Shown: positions 11,060-24,130, counted from the stretch's first letter. The stretch is DNA of 64,000 nucleotides from Perognathus longimembris pacificus (GCF_023159225.1 NC_063166.1:74278575-74342574), one strand, 5' to 3'. A program made the numbers and translations. Notes: generated by a model not told the origin, from the sequence alone.

Positions 11060-12270
11060 AATTGCACAGTTTTAGTAATTTTACAGGCATATAAATGTGA
11101 TTTGGGTGGCATTTGAGAGGAGTTAATGTTCAGGAAAAAAAAAAAAGACAGAGTATTTTAAGGTAAGTTTGGGGGCTTTAGGCACAAAGAGCTCCAGAAA
11201 AATCCTGGTGTCATTTTAGTGCTTGACAGAGCCACAACCAGCATAAATCAAACCAATGATTGGAAGACCTATGCTGCCTCGTGGGTCCTGCCCACAAACC
11301 ATCACTTGTAAAAAACAAACACACAAAACAACCTTGCTTACTTATCCTCAAAAGGGGAACCTAAGTTGGCTTGGATTACTAGCAACCTGGGAAATTTTCT
11401 GCCTTGAAAATCCTGAAGTGTTTGAAGACTGATGTAATAACGAGGGAAGCAGTGATTCCAATTAGAAAGACTGAGGGACTTACGTGATAGTCTTTGAAGT
11501 CAGGGAGTGTTTGAAACTGTATAGACTTTGGATATAAATAAACCAGAGTGAGAACTTTAACATCACCACTCATTGCCACGGAACTATCGGCAAATTATTT
11601 AACCTTTAGGAGCCAGTTTCTGCAAAAAAGCTTTACAGCTAGTATCTCTCAGAAGTGAAGATAGAGAAAAATCAAACACCGTGACAGAATTGTTAGAAGC
11701 TAGACTTTGGACGCTAACGCAACAGGTTGAAGGAAGTGGTCTCTTCTCTCTACAGCTAGAATCCATATCTCTATGGTCAGCCTCTTTTCTTTCCTCTTGG
11801 TGCGGGAAACATGTTCCATTTTTATTAGTTCAAATATCATCATGCCACCTCTGTTCAAACCTTTTATGGGACAGCTGCTGTCTTACAGCTATATTCCAGA
11901 TTTTGAATACTGAAGATGGTTTTGAGTCTAGGAACTGGCTCGCACCACTCTCAATGGCCTCATTGTGTATCTAGTTTTCTCACTAGGCTGCAGCCACACC
12001 TTCCTTGTCACCATGTTCTTATCACCTTGTCACCAAGCCCACCCGAGTTCTTCACCTGATTCAACTTTTTCCAACTTTCAAGGGCCAAATGAACCTTTAT
12101 CCATTCTTCAGGATTCAGCTCAAAGGTTATATCCTGCTGGGTGTTACTTTTTCTCCTAGAAGAGACATATGATATGTGGTAGAAGAACCACCTTAAGTAT
12201 GGTTACCTGTTGTGCAGGGTTGGAGTAAGGATTGGCTGAGAAGAGATACCAGGGCTCTTTTTTTTGGGGG
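11060..12270. other. Unassigned intronic DNA
   Basis: A MIR-like core may sit near 11550-11640 (CACCACTCATTGCCACGG..TTATTTAACC). Otherwise nothing recognised. Confidence 0.45.
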
Positions 12271-12274
12271 GGGG

Positions 12275-12400
12275 AAGGTTGAGTTACACAAATGTATTCA
12301 AATGTTGAGCTCATGGGATGGAAAATTTAAGTTTTGTACATTCCATTGTATGTTAATTTTATCTAAAAATAAAAGGCAGCATATCAACCCTACATCAATG
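12275..12400 (+). mobile_element. Old L1M-type 3' end
   Basis: TTACACAAATGTATTCAAATGTTGAGCTCAT, TACATTCCATTGTATGTTAATTTTATCT and AAAAATAAAA follow the order of ancient L1ME/L1M tails. These fragments are given in pieces and the match is by memory. Confidence 0.5.
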
Positions 12401-12404
12401 ACAC

Positions 12405-13575
12405 GAACAGTTCAGTATTAGATAGAAATGCTCTTTAATGTGCATTAAAAATCAGGGTGGATTAAGGGAGTTGGAGACAGACCATAATGTCTGTATATTA
12501 CAATGTTAATAATAGAATCTAGGTGGTGAGTATTTGCCATAGGTGTTTTAATTTTTATGACTGAAGATATGGCAGAGGGCATCCCTGTTTCCTCCCCCAC
12601 TATCCCTTCAAGAATTACACTATATCTCTGTGGACATGCCATCTTATGAACCAGGGTAGGGACTGAAGTGCTCACAGTGAAATGCATCGAGATCTGCATC
12701 TCCTGTGTGGGGTTGCAATCTCCACCACCGCAGGTAAGGCTTTTATGGTGTTATCCAGTACCTTCAGGATCCTATAGCTGCTAAGCAAATAGTTCTTTGT
12801 CAGGGACACACAGCTCTGCTCTACCTCAATGAGAAAACACATCTCAGATGGGTCTGTCTGTCAGGCGCAGCTCTCAGTCCTTCGAATTCCCGGGCCAGGG
12901 CAGCCTGGCTCAACTTCTTGCCTCAGTTCTGTTAGCCAGGTAAGTGTGGAGTTGTAGGTAAGCTATATCTACTCAGCATGTTGCTTATCCAGATTGAGGG
13001 GATTCTGGAGAGTTCCATTATATCTGGCTCTAGTGTTCTCTCAGCTCAGTGCAATTCCAGCTTGGGCGGGGCCTGGTCTGGAGCTCCTGATTAGCTCCAA
13101 GGCTGTACACACACAGAAAACAGCCAGCTTAGCATTTTGTGTCGGGTGTGTATCACCAACCTCCAGGATCCACACATTCGGAGCAAGATGTGTTATAGAA
13201 AGAAAATAAAAGGTTAAGCAATGCCTTATACTGAGACCACAGGTTTGCCTTCTTACTTTTTTTCTTAATCTCCCATTCATCAAAACTGTAATAAGACAAA
13301 GGTATACTTAATAGTTGCCAAGTAATACTTAGCTAAGCTAGAAAAAATTCAATTTCTGACACGTTTCACAATTACCAGCCTGACAGGTGACTTTGTCTTT
13401 CACTGATGGGTAAGAAACAGAAAATGAAATGACTACCCTTGTCTGGAAGAGAATATTTAAACGTGCAACAGCTGGTTAAAATGAATTTGCCATTGAATGA
13501 AATAAAAAACAGAAACTTCCTTTCTCTCTGTCAGATGCTTAGGCTGAATTTGTGGCTGTAATCAACCATACAGAC
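12405..13575. other. Unassigned intronic DNA
   Basis: Nothing recognised. A few CpGs near 12870-12900 do not form an island. Confidence 0.5.
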
Positions 13576-13576
13576 A

Positions 13577-13690
13577 ACAGAATATTACTAGAATAGAAAG
13601 AACAAAGTTTGGGGATTATAAGACTTGAGTTTTTATCCTGGGTTTTACCACTAAGTTATTTTATACAATTTCTGTGGGTTTTTACTTTAA
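13577..13690 (+). repeat. MIR-like fragment
   Basis: AAGACTTGAGTTTTTATCCTGG and GTTTTACCACTAAGTTATT resemble the central MIR motif for (GTTCGAATCC..CCACTTACTAG). Confidence 0.45.
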
Positions 13691-13749
13691 TTCAGGAGCT
13701 GAATTAGACCAATGCTATCTCTAATTTTATATATGTAATATATGTATAT

Positions 13750-13769
13750 TACACACACACACACACACG
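13750..13769 (+). repeat. Short (AC)n microsatellite
   Basis: About ten AC units following a TATA-rich stretch. Confidence 0.95.
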
Positions 13770-14597
13770 AGATACTTAGAACTGATTCTGATTCAGTGTG
13801 TCTGGAGCCAGCTGACAGTTTGCATTTATGGCAATGCATTTGAAGCTATTAATGGCATTGCTCTATGAACCATGGTCTGAGCAGCAAGAAATTGGGTGGT
13901 CTCTAAGGGAACTTGGAGATAATATGTACAATTACATATTTACAAATAGTCCTAAAAAAGATGCTAATCAAATAGAAAACACTTTCCTTTCCTTTTCTTT
14001 CCTGAATAGATGAGGAGATTCCTGGGACTGTTTGAAACCAGTGAGAGAAACCTAAACAAATCCAAGCAGACAAAGTGGATGGTTCCTACATAGAAGAACA
14101 AAGAAACTCTCATAATTATGGGCTAAAAAAGCCATATGTCTGTGTCAATATTCAGCTTGGCAGATCTTTAGTTGCTGAATTATAGAGACAGAGCACTGTT
14201 ATGGTGGATGCTTTGGTTTTACAGAAATGAATATCAAATTCTGGGGCTAAAGAGGATTCATTTAAGAAGCACATTAAATGCATAGTATTTGACTCCATAT
14301 TCTGGACATAGAGCGATGGCAGCTTTAGATTAGGCCCAGTCATGTTTTGGAAATCACTATTATACCAATTTTATGTGGGTCAAGACAATGACTGGGGTCA
14401 GAAAGAGGAGGTTGGACTCAATTATTGATGGAAAATATGAAAGAGAAGACCTGTCCTTCAGGATTGCTTGCCAGGTTCTCCAAGATCCCAGTGGTTCTAT
14501 GGTAATGAGGAAGAGTAGTTCAAAGGGGATCTCTGCCTTCCATAGGTACCTTTGTGGGATGCCAGACTCTGAGGATTGCTGGCAAGTGCGTTGTTCT

Positions 14598-14700
14598 GTT
14601 TTGTTTTTATCAACTGAAATGTATAAAAAATACCAGGGTTAAATCTTGGTTCTACTACTTATTAGCCCAAAGGATTTGGGCAAACTATGATTACATTACA
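14598..14700 (+). repeat. MIR-like fragment
   Basis: AATCTTGGTTCTACTACTTA followed by TTAGC..GGATTTGGGCAAACTA fits the MIR core. Confidence 0.5.
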
Positions 14701-15349
14701 TGTTATGGCATATATTAGTTATAATACATGAAGTCATGAGCTTCAAATGACAAATGTCTACTGTCCTTTGACATTTCTCTCGGTCACAAGTTTGAGTGCA
14801 ACTCAGATAAGTACCACTGACACAAGGTCTCTCATGAGGTTATACACAGTTGTAGCTTTGTCTTGCAAAGCATCTCTGAAGACTGGACTTGGAGGGAATC
14901 GATTCCAACCTCAACCCCATGATTGATGGTAGGTTTATTTCCTCATAGAATAGGGATTCAGTTTCCTGAATGCTAACTTATTAGCTGAACATGTTCATTA
15001 GTTCCTTGTTAAACAGGCATCTCCCTAGGACAAGTCAGAATGTGTCAGCTGACTTTCCACAGAGCAAATAAGAGAGTGAAAAGAAGAAAGATGGAAGCTG
15101 CATCATCTTGCTATAAACTAATCTTGAAGGGGACATTTCATCACTTTGTCTGTTCAGTAGAAGCCATTCACTAAATCTACCCTGCTCTCATGGGAAAGGG
15201 ATGGTACAAGGATGGGGACTAGGAAAGGATCACTGGGGCCATCTTGGAGGCTGCCAATCACAAATGCTAATGTTATTCTACAATGTATGTGAGATCCCAA
15301 AGAGATAATGTCAATAAAACAACCCCCTTCCCAAAGAAAAATCACTTAC

Positions 15350-15557
15350 AGGGCTCTGTATGGTGGCTCCTACCTGTGGTTCAAGCTACTCAGGAGGCAA
15401 AGACAGGAAGATCATAATTAAAGACCAGCTTGGACAAAATTATTGTGAGACCTTATCTGAAAACAAACTAAAAGCAAAAGAACTGATGGTATGGTTCAGT
15501 GTCAGAGCACTTGCCTAGCAAGAGGAGGGGCCTGAGTTCGATGCCCCAGTACCCCAA
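15350..15557 (+). repeat. B1-dID type dimeric SINE
   Basis: A B1-like left half (GTTCAAGCTACTCAGGAGGC) is joined to an ID-like right half with box A GGTTCAGTGTCAGAG and box B GAGTTCGATGCCCC. Unlike Geo, the right half has no expansion between the boxes. It looks like the ancestral arrangement from which B1-Geo may derive. Confidence 0.75.
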
Positions 15558-15589
15558 AGGAGCATTCACTGAGTTTACCTATATCAGAG

Positions 15590-16060
15590 TATATTATAAT
15601 CACTCATTCTAAGGGGTACATGGAAATCTTCCATGGAAGTTAACTTTACTTAGCTTTACCAAGTATTCTGAGTCATTTATTGAATAAAATTATTATCATT
15701 CACCACAGATTCTAAACTATTCTCTCTATACGTTTTTCCCCAAAGATTTTTCTACCAACAGAACTAGCAAGGGAAATATATGGTTTAATTTTCCTTAAGA
15801 CATAACTTGCCATTGACAGCAATCCTCAATCGTTAAAGAGTTAATAATGCACTTGGAATTGCTTTACCCATATAAAAAAATTCATTCCTTAAGTAAATGA
15901 ATTAGCCACATCATTGACAGTTGATTCTAGTAATAAAACACTAATTAAGTGATTCTGCTAAGTAAAAAGTATAATGTAATGAATTTTCTAAACAATGGCC
16001 TAACTAATAAATTTTCATGCTAAAAATAAATGACTTGTAATGGGTCTCAACACTCACTAC
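15590..16060. promoter_or_regulatory. AT-rich, possibly conserved intronic block
   Basis: The stretch is rich in TAAT/ATTA words, including CTAATTAAGTG (NKX/homeobox-like), GTTAATAATGC and TTTAATTTTCC, without any repeat I can name. It may be a conserved element or simply old AT-rich intron. Confidence 0.25.
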
Positions 16061-16344
16061 TTCTAGGGTTAGCTGAGAAAGATGCTCTCAGCAAACAATG
16101 ACAGAAGTGATTGTGCCAACAAACATCCTTAATATTATAAAGGACACCTTGCCAAGTAGAGCCAAGTGAATTGTTCTGAACAGGGTAGATATACTAGATT
16201 CTGGGGGCCAGAGAAATTTTAGTTATGGGCTGGGAGACTAGCCTGGATGAAGACTTGAAATAGAGCAGTAAAGCCAGGTTGGATTAATAGCAGAACCCAA
16301 TAATGGGCAAGTGGAGGCAGGTTTGTCTACAGGGAGTTCATTAG

Positions 16345-16580
16345 AGTAGCAGAAACATACAATATGAAAGATTATGTTTGAATCCCAGCTTTGCCATTTA
16401 ATAGCTATGTGATATTGAGCACATGACTTAATCTCTTTGACCTCAATCTCTGCCTGTGTGAAAGAAGCCTCGTTCTAATAATAATCACCATCTTAGAGAT
16501 TATAAAGAATGTATGATATAAGATGCACAGCACCTAGCATAGTTCTTGGCACATGGTTGGAGCTCATGATATTCCTTACT
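16345..16580 (+). repeat. MIR element
   Basis: A nearly full MIR order: TTTGAATCCCAGCTTTGCCA, TAATAGCTATGTGAT, GACTTAATCTCTTTGACCTC, then CACCTAGCATAGTTCTTGGCACA. Confidence 0.75.
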
Positions 16581-16659
16581 ATGTAAGGCTAAGTTGATTT
16601 TTAAGTTTATGTGGGACACTGGGAAGGCAGACCCAAAAAGGCATAAAAGTTGGAGATCA

Positions 16660-16901
16660 ACTGGGTGCCAGTGGCTTGTGCCTGTTATCCTAGCTACTGA
16701 GGAGGCTGAGATCGAAGGATCACCATTCAAAGCCATCCCAGGCAAGAAAGTCGACTCTCATGTCCAATGAACAACCAGAAAACCAGAAGTGGTGCTGTGG
16801 CTCAAAGTGGTAGAGGGCTAACCTGGAGCAAAAAAAGCTTAGGGATAGCACGTAGGCCCTGAGTTCAAGCCCCAGGACCACCACCATCATCAACAATAGC
16901 A
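16660..16901 (+). repeat. B1-Geo composite SINE
   Basis: B1 and Geo halves are intact. The flanks carry imperfect target duplications ATAAAAGTTGGAGATCA and ATAAAGTTGGAGACCA. Confidence 0.9.
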
Positions 16902-16904
16902 ATA

Positions 16905-18480
16905 AAGTTGGAGACCAGTTAAGCTGTGACCCCCAGAAGAACTAAAGGGTAGAATCTTCGAGCCATCTCGAGGACAGAAAAGAGACAACAACACTAGGGG
17001 CTGCAGGGGCCATAGAGTGATTTTGGAGTTTTCTAGGGCTATGCTGAGTGAAGGAACATCAGGAAATGAGCATTTAGTATTGGCAGTCTTTAGGGCCAAG
17101 ATACCAGGATTCATCCTTTCTAAGAAATGGAGATGCAATAGTTATAGCCCATCCAGGCGAATACTTCCTTCACCATGTGATTAAAACCTAAGAGAAACTT
17201 GAGAAGTGGCCCTGTATACAAGCCTTCATTTCTTCCTCCAGCAAGGTATCAGAACATCTGATTCCCAAGTAGTCAGATGTGGACCACGGTGCCCATCTTG
17301 ATTGCAAAGTTTACACATGATGCATTCAACAAATGCCAGTTAATCATCTCTACTTGGGCAAGGGTCTCAGAGCCTGAGGGGATACCATGGTGGCCAAACG
17401 AGAAGGGAGTGGATCTGTGCACTGTGATTATACAGTCGAGTAAAAAAGGGCAGAATCAGCGACACAACGTTTACATGAGAAACATGTGCATGCCTGATAT
17501 TTCTGATATAGGCTAAGAAGCACAAGAGCCAAGGGCTATTAGAAAAAAACAACACAGTAAGTCTTTAGATTGGATATTAAAGAAAGCTTTCCACGGGCCG
17601 CATTTAATTATAGCCTTGAAGGATAAGTAGTGGCTAAACAACGCTAGTTAGAGAGGAAGGAGGTTCTGGAAGGACGGAACAGAATTGTTATCAAAGAATA
17701 GGGGGAAAAATCAATAGGACTAAGCTGTATTGAGCAAACCAGAGTATCCAGAGATGATACTAAAGATATAAACAGAAATCAGATCATTCTGGGCCTTTGT
17801 GGGCCCTGAGGTGCATTTTAACTTCATGAAAGGGGACGCAGGGAGGGCATCGGGAAGTCACTGACAGGATTTTGGCTTGGTGATAGCAGGGTGAGGTTTG
17901 CATGTTTTAAACTGTAGCCTGGGCTGGGCAAGTATCTGTATTATTAGTAAAGCATCACAATGACACTGAGTGAGGAGGTAAACCTCAGCTGATGGCTCCA
18001 TTTCAAAGGAGAATGACAGGAAAGAACGAGAAGGTTTACAGAAAGAATGCCCAGGGACTGGATTTGCAAGTGGATGAATTTGACAGAGCACAGCTGGTTG
18101 AAGACTCACCACTCAAGTCCCGGCTTTAGGGGCGACTGTGCTAGTTTGGAAGGACTCTCTTACTTCCTGAGCCTCTGTCACATCTGTAGATCAGAGGGAA
18201 TTTCATCTAACCTAGATCAAAGACCCTGAAGATGAAAAGGGGTTTTCACCTTGGAAAAACTGAACTATCCCAATGAGACATTATCTGAATAAAGGCACTC
18301 ATTTCAAAATCAAACATGTTTAACTACTTCTAGCCATCAAACTCTCAAAATATGGACTGATCAAAAAATGTATAGAGCAAGCAGGGCGATCTAATCAATA
18401 CTCTACACCAGTCCTTTACTTCAAAGAGCTGGCCTTACCTATTAGGTTGTAGGGATTGTAAATTCCATAAGCAGGTGTGT
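16905..18480. other. Unassigned intronic DNA
   Basis: No repeat or exon recognised. Several overlapping short frames are chance ORFs. Confidence 0.5.
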
Positions 18481-18481
18481 T

Positions 18482-18482
<1 letters not shown>

Positions 18483-18522
<40 letters not shown>
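18483..18522 (+). repeat. (GT)n microsatellite
   Basis: About 20 uninterrupted GT units. Confidence 0.98.
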
Positions 18523-18525
<3 letters not shown>

Positions 18526-18940
18526 GCACCATTACTGTGTGCTGAGTCACTAGGATTTGGTGGCAGAAGTAAGAAAGAGGCTAAGAACCAGGCAGCATCT
18601 GACTGGTAAAGGAACATACTTTGATTCCTTTCTCTGGTTGCAGCCAATTCCAGATGCTAAAGACAGGACAGCTGTGTTTAGCATCAGCTGTATCAAGCTC
18701 CCCAAATACTTCTTTTAATTTTGAGCATTTAGAATTTCTGTGTCTGAGTCTTATCTATTTATTTATCCATCACAAAGAGTTCTCTCTTCGATGCCAAACA
18801 CTGATATATACAGAGAACACTGAACATCATAAACCCCTTTCACAAGCAAGCATGAAAACACCCAGAAAACAGAAATGATAATGCAATGAACCATTAGGGT
18901 TTGCCAATCTTTGCCCTTTCCTTTTTTTGTCTTCTATTTT

Positions 18941-19140
18941 CTCAATTTTTATTTGGGGTAGTACCAGGGCTTTAACTTAGCGTCTTGCCCTCTCACTTGG
19001 CCGTTTGCTGATGGATGGTGCTCTACCATTTGAGCCAGGCCTCAAGTCTACCATTTTGCTGGTTAATTATAGAATCTTACAGACTTTTCTTCTTGGGCTG
19101 GCTTTGAGTGCTGAATCTCAGATTTAGCATCTTGCTCGGT
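18941..19140 (-). repeat. Old B1-Geo SINE
   Basis: Reverse Geo (GGTGCTCTACCATTTGAGCC) and a degraded reverse B1 half. Confidence 0.7.
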
Positions 19141-19911
19141 TAAGATTATTTCTTCAATCTTGGTGACAGTCAATCCTCTAGGTCTTTCATTGACTTTCTA
19201 AAGTATATAAAGTTTTGTTAGAAAATTCTGCTTGGAATACTGTGATTTTTAATTACAATCCAGGATGAATTGACAACAGTGTGTTGTCTAGTTTATGTAT
19301 TAACTCCTTCACCTACTGAGTGCCACCCCAGAGTTGAGATGAATTGCCAGAAGTTTCTATACATGAATGATATTTCCATACCCCCTTTCATAGTCCTCTA
19401 TTTTAACATTGTATTCTCAGCCCTGAGTGCTTTTTATAGGCACGCCTCTATATAAGTCTTGGTTCAAAGTTCTTACTTACTCATTCACTTGTTGGATGGC
19501 CCTAGACCATGTGTTTCACCGCTGTGTTCCACAGTTTCTCTAATTATGGCAGTGTCTTATAGATAATATATAGCCAATGTTTGTGGGATTTTTGTTGTTG
19601 TTATTTGTTTGTTTCCTATCAGACTCCTTTGCTGAGCTCCAGGACTCCCTGACACCTCTACAGTGACTCAAACCCAAGGGCTGAAACATGAACTCCTCTC
19701 CTGCTTCAAATCTGGTCTCCTCATGAGCTTCCCATCCTAGCATCTTCACCACCCCTGCTGGACTGAGTAGAAGCAGGAAAGAGGAGCTTTAAGACTAAGG
19801 CCTGGGGGGGGGGGTGCTTCCATGGATAGAGTTGAGGAAGAAAATGAGGAGCCCTTGAAAGAATAATGAAAAGGATAAGGCAGGAGAGAAAAGTAAAAAA
19901 TAATGGAGGTA

Positions 19912-20082
19912 TCTAGGCTTTGGCGGCTCACGCCTACAATCCTAGTCATTTAGGAGGCTGAGATCTGAGAATCAAGGTTTGAAGCTTACCTCCAACTCAC
20001 CACCAAAGAAATGGAGGTGTGGCTTAAGTGGTAGAGCTCACACTGAGTAAAAAAGCCATGGGGAAGCCCTGAAGCTCCAATA
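19912..20082 (+). repeat. B1-Geo SINE, shortened
   Basis: B1 start TTGGCGGCTCACGCCTAC, then a Geo half with GTGTGGCTTAAGTGGTAGAG and internal loss. Confidence 0.75.
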
Positions 20083-20174
20083 ATGGTATCATCCCCACTC
20101 TCACCTCCCACCCCTCCTCAAATGGGGAGTACACAAGTCAAACCTTAAAAGGAGAGGCTGTGGTATGTCAGCCA

Positions 20175-20345
20175 CGGAAACCTTAGATCAAACCTGGGCT
20201 TGCTTTCTTCATAACTCTTTGACCTTGTGCAAGCTTCTTCAAGTGTCTGATCTCCTGTTTCTTTAACCCATGTCACAGAATTATTGAGAATATTAAATGA
20301 AATGAGGCATGGAAAGTACTTTGTCCAGTAATTACTCACAATTTG
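20175..20345 (+). repeat. MIR element
   Basis: AAACCTGGGCTTGCTTTCTT, TTTGACCTTGTGCAAGCTTC and GAGAATATTAAATGAAATGAG follow MIR order. Confidence 0.62.
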
Positions 20346-21109
20346 TGAGCTAGAAGTATTATCTGTGGTTTTATAAAACTTACCAAGGCTATAGCTTTGA
20401 GCTAAGGGAAAGGGAAAAAAATTGGTCTCCAAGCTTGGTTTATTCTGCTACCTAGCAACTACATATTTACATTTCCAGCATCTCTTCTTTATCCCTGATT
20501 ACTTTAACAAGCACTTTTCTAAGTGCCCTGTTATGATTCAGGACCACCTGTGAAGTGCAGAGAATAATTCTATTTTCTTCTTAAGATGTAGTGGCCTCGC
20601 ATAAATTGTCAAAGGCAACCTGGGTTTTGTAGCTTCACGGAGATCCCTTTGAAACAGTTTGAAGGATTGGCTGGGCGAGCTCACAATGAAAGTGAAGATC
20701 TGAAGCAAATTAAACCTTCTCCCTACTTCTCAGCAAAAGACAGGTGAAATCTACACCAATTCCAGAGAACTGGAAGCTAGGTTTCAAGGAGACCTGGGGA
20801 TTCCTAACCCTGGAATCCTTTTAATTTTCAAATAGATGAACTTTTTTTTGAAAGTGTGTTAAGTTGGCCACAAGCCTGAGACTCTTTTTCTAGCAGGATC
20901 CAGTTACCATTTCAATCTCATTTTTGGCCATGTGATATCATAAGACTCCAGACCCACTTCTCTGAGACTTCAATGCCCTTATATGCCATTGCCCTAGGAT
21001 CAGCCCTCCCTACCATTCTCTCTACATCAGAATATATCTCCTTACACGGTATTCACTTAAAATGACTTGCTGAGCTTCGATCAGCATTCCTAGGATGCTA
21101 TCCATGTAT

Positions 21110-21265
21110 TTTCCCTGCCACTTATCACATTTATTGAAGTAATCTAATTAAAGGTCTCCTGATGAAAGATAGTCATATCCTTGAAGGCAGAGACTGTGCT
21201 GTGGTTATCTTTACCATTTCTTATAATATATCCTACAGCATCAGCCTCTAATGAACATTTAAAGC
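21110..21265 (+). repeat. Probable L2 LINE 3' end
   Basis: CCTTGAAGGCAGAGACTGTG followed by CATCAGCCTCTAATGAACATT resembles the L2 tail (GAGGGCAGGGACTGTGTCT..AATAAATATTTG). Confidence 0.5.
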
Positions 21266-22256
21266 AACACCTTGGCTACTGCCCTAATGAGGAGATGAAA
21301 AGTGAAATTCAACTTAAGAAGGTCTACCTGTGAAGAAACAAGACACAAGGTCTGCAGAAAGTTCTAGAAGATAGCCACAATTTACAACCTCTACAGTATT
21401 TCACTCCTTTGAAGTAGGCCATGGAATAAGAGCTGGAATGGATAGAAGCCCAAATTTATCTTTGGTTCTGTCAGTGATTCAATGAATGATCTAGTGAAAA
21501 CTCATTGGGACTCAATTCTCCATCTTTAAGAAGGGGAAGTTGTTTGGACCTGATGATATAGAAGGTACTTGTAAATTTTTATCTTATTTATATCATATCA
21601 ACATCCATTAGCATTTATATCATATCTATAACAACTGTTAGATCTCTTTTTGAGTCTAATGCTTCTCCATGAATTTTGTCATAATTTAACTCCTTGATGT
21701 TGGTGATAAACCATTTGTCTGCTTTCTCAAGGCTACCTGCATTTCCATTTTGTACTTCCAAAAGAGCCAATCATTCTCATCCACCTCCAGCTCGTCAGGA
21801 ATTTAATAAGTGTGGCCTTTATCTGCCACTCAAGTAGCTGATTGCAAAATATTCAATAATCTCTGTAAAATATTCAATAAAACTGGAGGTGGCAAGCTTG
21901 TAACATTCAATTCTTCTCCTAGATTCAATTTAATCCTGGAGCAAACTGAAAAAATAATTGTTCTTGCAAACAGATTTTTTTGTACTTTTTTTTTTTTTTT
22001 GCATTCCTCTGCAAGAGCTCCTTGAGCTCTTTCTCGTTGGGTGACTCATCACCAATTTTCCTTGTAAATTTCCACTCCTTCAATCCTGACTCAGACTGTC
22101 CACTGTTCAGACAAAAGGCGAGGAAAATCCCAGGGGTGGCTGTAGGAGGAAAGGCTTATAGGGGACCCTCATTTCTACTGACAGGCTTTAACAGCCTTCT
22201 GGCCCAGCATTCCTTTTAGTACTGCCCATTCAGAGCATACAACCTGGGATTATAGT

Positions 22257-22257
<1 letters not shown>

Positions 22258-22287
<30 letters not shown>

Positions 22288-22358
22288 TTCACGCTCTCTC
22301 TCCTCTCTCTCTCCTTCTCTTTCATGCTCTCTCTCCCCCCCCCTCTCTCTCTCTGTCT
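22258..22358 (+). repeat. (CT)n compound microsatellite
   Basis: CT units broken by TTTC, CACG and CCCC interruptions. Confidence 0.95.
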
Positions 22359-22458
22359 GGAGTCCCTGAAACTCTTATAAGCATCAGAGACAATTTAGCA
22401 GATGAAGAACAAGGACTTTGACTTTGCATTGATCTGGTAACTTTTTTTTTAACATAAG

Positions 22459-22625
22459 CATGCATTTGAATCATCTGGAAATCTTGTTAAAAGCAATTCC
22501 TGAGCCCTCGCCCCCTTGAGGTTCACTAGATCTAAGGTAGGCCCAAGAATTTTCTTCTAGGGAGATCCCAGGTAATGCTAGGTTACTAATTTGGAGACCA
22601 GACTCAGAGAACCATTGCTTTGAAT
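22459..22625 (+). mobile_element. MER5A-type hAT-Charlie fragment
   Basis: TTTGAATCATCTGGAAATCTTG, GTTAAAAGCAATTCCTGAGC, CCCAGGTAATGCTAGG and AGAGAACCATTGCTTTG match the order of this short nonautonomous DNA transposon. Confidence 0.72.
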
Positions 22626-22671
22626 AAATGACTTAATGTCTACTGAAAGGCAGCAAAGAGGACTGGTCTTG

Positions 22672-22860
22672 GCTTTGGGTTTGGAGAAGACAGACAAACC
22701 TAGATCTGAACTCCAGCTTTCCCTTCTAAAAGCTATGAAGCCTTAGGCAAATTCTTAACCCTCAGGTTCCTCATCTTTAAGTCACCAGGAATAATGACAA
22801 TGTTGATTTGCTCTTCTCAACATACCAATGGTATAAGGATGCCTGTGAAACCTTCAGAAC
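22672..22860 (+). repeat. MIR element
   Basis: AGATCTGAACTCCAGCTTTC, TAGGCAAATTCTTAACCCTC and TCAGGTTCCTCATCTTTAAG follow MIR order. Confidence 0.65.
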
Positions 22861-23134
22861 CAAAGTAGACAAATAAGTGATGTAAACACTGTCTAGTGAG
22901 GACCTGAAAAGGGTCGTCAACCAAGGTAGCAATTCTCACCATCACACATCATTGAGTTGACTGTTTCCATAGAGAAGCAAAAGACAAATTTCTTCTTCAA
23001 AGCTCCTCCTCCCAGAATTTCCACCCCTCTAGCCAATCCCCACTACTATTTTAAAAAAAATTCTTCCTCTGTCTTCCTTGTGTGAATTGCTTTAGCTATC
23101 CAACAGGGTCCTTCAATAATCGGACATTTTGCCA

Positions 23135-23570
23135 GCACAATGAAGATGCTCTTTGTGAGACTCTGCTACCCAAGCAGAGTGGTGAGCTCTCTGTGAACAG
23201 GAGCCATTCCTTATCTATTACATTTTGCCATGTGCTTCCTTCCTAGTGAACTATCTTGTCAGGGTACTGAGCTTGGACATTTCTTGACCTGCCCCAAAGA
23301 AACCCTTTATGAAGTTTGTGTTCTTAGAGATGGGAGGGTGGACTTAGGGTTTCAAGGCCTGCTCTCCTTGCCAGCAGTAAATGATTGCTAAGATTACAGT
23401 GTGCTGCCTACTAAATATACATGGGCCACAGAATCAGGGGTGGGGTTCTGGGGCTTTGTGTACAGATGCCTGTATAAAGCAGCACAGTGAAGATGCTCTG
23501 TGCTAGACTATGTTACCCCAGAAGAGTTGTGAGCTCTCTGTGAACAAGAGTCATTTCCTATCTACCTCTT
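23135..23570. repeat. Diverged local direct duplication (about 90 bp, 345 bp apart)
   Basis: The stretches 23135-23225 and 23480-23570 share AGCACA(A/G)TGAAGATGCTCT, a GCTACCC/GTTACCCC core and GAGCTCTCTGTGAACA(G/A)GAG. They are roughly 80% alike by eye. Confidence 0.6.
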
Positions 23571-24130
23571 CTGATTATCTACCCACTATGAATGATGAGG
23601 ATAGGACTGCTGGTCTACAGTTTTCACATTCCTTAATGGCTTCTAGTGGGAGGATTCTCAGAGACATGTCTGTGATAGCATTCCATGAACCGGTGCCTCC
23701 TGCAGCCGGTTAGATAAATACCAAAGTAATAGGAGAAGCTCTGTTCTCCCAGTCAGCAAGGTACCTTTGCCTTGGTATCTTTCCTTCTTCATCCAGCTTC
23801 CAAAGTTTAGAGGTGAGACAAACATGCCCAGTTTTGAAAGGAGAACATCTGTTTCGGACCCTAGGATTTGTTATTCTTCATATGACTTTAGAAAGATGTT
23901 TTAATAACTGAGGGCATGAAGCAACTCAACTGGTCAAATGGGTTTGGTAATAAACACATTGGATTTGCACAAGCTTGCTATGAGGATGGACTGAGATATC
24001 CCACACAGAGCCCAGGACCTTGTGAAAATGATATTGGCTCCATGGAAGTGCTCTGCTCCAGGTCTCTGCACTAGATGCATCCTATCTGGCAGAAAAATCA
24101 GCCGATCTAGTCATAAAGTTGGAAGACATT

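Noticed and set aside
12850..12905. Small CpG cluster considered as a promoter island
   Set aside because: Only a few CpGs over about 50 bases and no further promoter features.
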